Source: Chlamydiota bacterium (lineage in GTDB: Bacteria; Chlamydiota; Chlamydiia; Chlamydiales; Rhabdochlamydiaceae). Taken from it: a DNA stretch of 7,038 nucleotides. Positions 6,532 through 7,038 of this stretch are shown here, piece by piece. Under the pieces are notes generated by a model that was not told the origin of the DNA, made no database searches, and was given only the letters and a program-made list of their open reading frames with translations. Numbering within the stretch: the first letter of the stretch is position 1; the number at the start of each line of letters is the position of its first letter. The position numbers and the translations under genes are program-made. The DNA is taken from NCBI GenBank assembly GCA_011065235.1, contig JAAKFB010000092.1, forward strand, positions 1 through 7,038, written 5' to 3'.

Positions 6532-6937
6532 GGCGCCTATGAAAATTAAATTTTGCTTTCAGCTCCTCTTCGTGATGTTGTTGCCAATTCTTTCATTTGC
6601 TCATGAGGAGAAGCAATCCGAAATTCTCGTCAATAATCGGATCCTCGCCTCAGTGAATGGGAAAAACATCTCGGTCGTCGATGTGATGAAAAAAATGGAT
6701 GTTTATATTGCTCGCGCCTATCCCGAGTATGCCGACTCTAATGTCCATCGCCACCAATTTTTTATTCAAAATTGGCGCCAAACCCTCGATCAATTAATTG
6801 ATAACGAATTAATCATGGCGGATGCTGAAAAGCTCGAAATCAAAATTACTGACGCCGAAATCCGTGAAAACAACCACGAGCGCTTTGGAACCAATGTTAT
6901 GGCGTCCTTAGACACTCCGTGCATTTATTTTGAATAA
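6530..6937 (+). CDS. SurA-N-like secreted chaperone/prolyl isomerase, truncated by a premature stop
   Basis: The open part encodes 135 residues from ATG 6530, or 132 from ATG 6539. The second start is preferred because MKIKF followed by a hydrophobic core and SFAHE makes a normal signal peptide, probably cleaved after SFA. The mature part resembles the N-terminal domain of SurA-type periplasmic chaperones: ILASVNGKNISVVDVMKKM, then WRQTLDQLIDNELIMADAEKLEIKITDAEI. Intact relatives continue into a peptidyl-prolyl isomerase domain, which is missing here. The frame stops at TAA 6935-6937 directly after FE, yet the next codons in the same frame still read as protein of this family (see next entry). 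It begins 16 nt after the methyltransferase stop and has no ribosome site. It is most likely the 5' part of a pseudogene; a short functional chaperone domain is a less likely alternative. Confidence 0.7.
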   Translation: MAPMKIKFCFQLLFVMLLPILSFAHEEKQSEILVNNRILASVNGKNISVVDVMKKMDVYIARAYPEYADSNVHRHQFFIQNWRQTLDQLIDNELIMADAEKLEIKITDAEIRENNHERFGTNVMASLDTPCIYFE

Positions 6938-7038
6938 GCTTGGCAAATCATCCACGCTGATATGGCTGTTTCGCGGATGAGTGGAGATCGTATTTAATCA
7001 GAAGTCATGCACCGCGTTGTCACTGTAGACATAAAAAT
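6938..7038 (+). pseudogene. In-frame remnant of the SurA-like gene beyond the first stop
   Basis: In the frame of the preceding ORF, the bases after TAA 6935-6937 read AWQIIHADMAVSRMSGDRI, then a second TAA (6995-6997), then SEVMHRVVTVDIK to the window edge. This looks like the continuation of a SurA-type chaperone: a helix after the N-terminal domain, then the V-T-x-x-D-I approach to the isomerase domain. No frameshift is needed. Both stops could arise by small substitutions (for example GAA to TAA at the first). The methyltransferase and fabZ genes end normally with TAA, so codon reassignment is unlikely. The gene appears recently inactivated. How far it extends is not visible. Confidence 0.6.

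Noticed and set aside
6936..6980. Resemblance to a cloning-vector junction (AAGCTTGGC followed by ATCAT and GGCTGTTTC)
   Set aside because: Only short scattered matches to the pUC polylinker flank are seen. The intervening bases differ, and the in-frame translation continues the chaperone family, so contamination is not supported.
6935..6997. Stop-codon reassignment or programmed readthrough of TAA in the SurA-like gene
   Set aside because: fabZ and the methyltransferase end with TAA at their expected family termini, so TAA is a normal stop here. Two separate readthrough sites would also be unusual. Gene decay is simpler.
1..7038. Mobile element, CRISPR array, tRNA or rRNA, toxin-antitoxin or phage-defence system
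   Set aside because: No transposase, regular repeat array, terminal inverted repeats, RNA-gene signature or small toxin/antitoxin pair is visible on either strand. The genes are core metabolism and envelope genes plus one decaying gene.

Overview
The window looks like a chromosomal segment from a member of the Chlamydiae, most likely an environmental lineage (Parachlamydia/Waddlia/Simkania-like). The main reason is the minus-strand order lnt - lpxC - fabZ - lpxA - fmt, which is the order I recall from Chlamydia trachomatis and relatives (fmt, lpxA, fabZ, lpxC and cutE/lnt are consecutive there). Proteobacteria instead use lpxD-fabZ-lpxA-lpxB. The family assignments rest on visible motifs; the taxonomic placement is inference from gene order.

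Layout. Bases 1-5322 are a dense minus-strand cluster, transcribed from right to left: a small DoxX-type membrane protein (5322-4867), apolipoprotein N-acyltransferase Lnt (4856-3240), an 84-nt gap, LpxC (3155-2235), FabZ (2251-1787, overlapping lpxC by 17 nt), LpxA (1765-917) and Fmt (920 to beyond base 1, overlapping the lpxA stop as TTGA). Apart from the lnt-lpxC gap, the genes overlap or lie 10-21 nt apart, as in an operon. A 54-bp divergent intergenic region (5323-5376) separates this cluster from the plus-strand genes: an RsmB/NOP2-type RNA m5C methyltransferase (5377-6513), then a SurA-N-like secreted protein whose reading frame is broken by two in-frame stop codons (6530 to the window end).

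How the genes work together. LpxA and LpxC carry out the first two steps of lipid A synthesis: O-acylation of UDP-GlcNAc, then deacetylation. FabZ dehydrates the same (R)-3-hydroxyacyl-ACP pool that LpxA uses, so the cluster sits at the branch between fatty-acid and lipid A synthesis. Lnt completes lipoprotein maturation in the inner membrane. The left arm is therefore mainly an outer-envelope biogenesis cluster, with a translation-initiation gene (fmt) at its downstream end and an uncharacterised DoxX protein at its head. The broken plus-strand gene would have encoded a periplasmic chaperone/prolyl isomerase-like protein.

No mobile element, CRISPR array, rRNA, tRNA or clearly novel system is visible. 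The points most worth a second look are the decaying SurA-like gene, the overlapping divergent promoters with a strong plus-strand element, the apparently leaderless plus-strand starts, and the DoxX gene attached to the envelope cluster.
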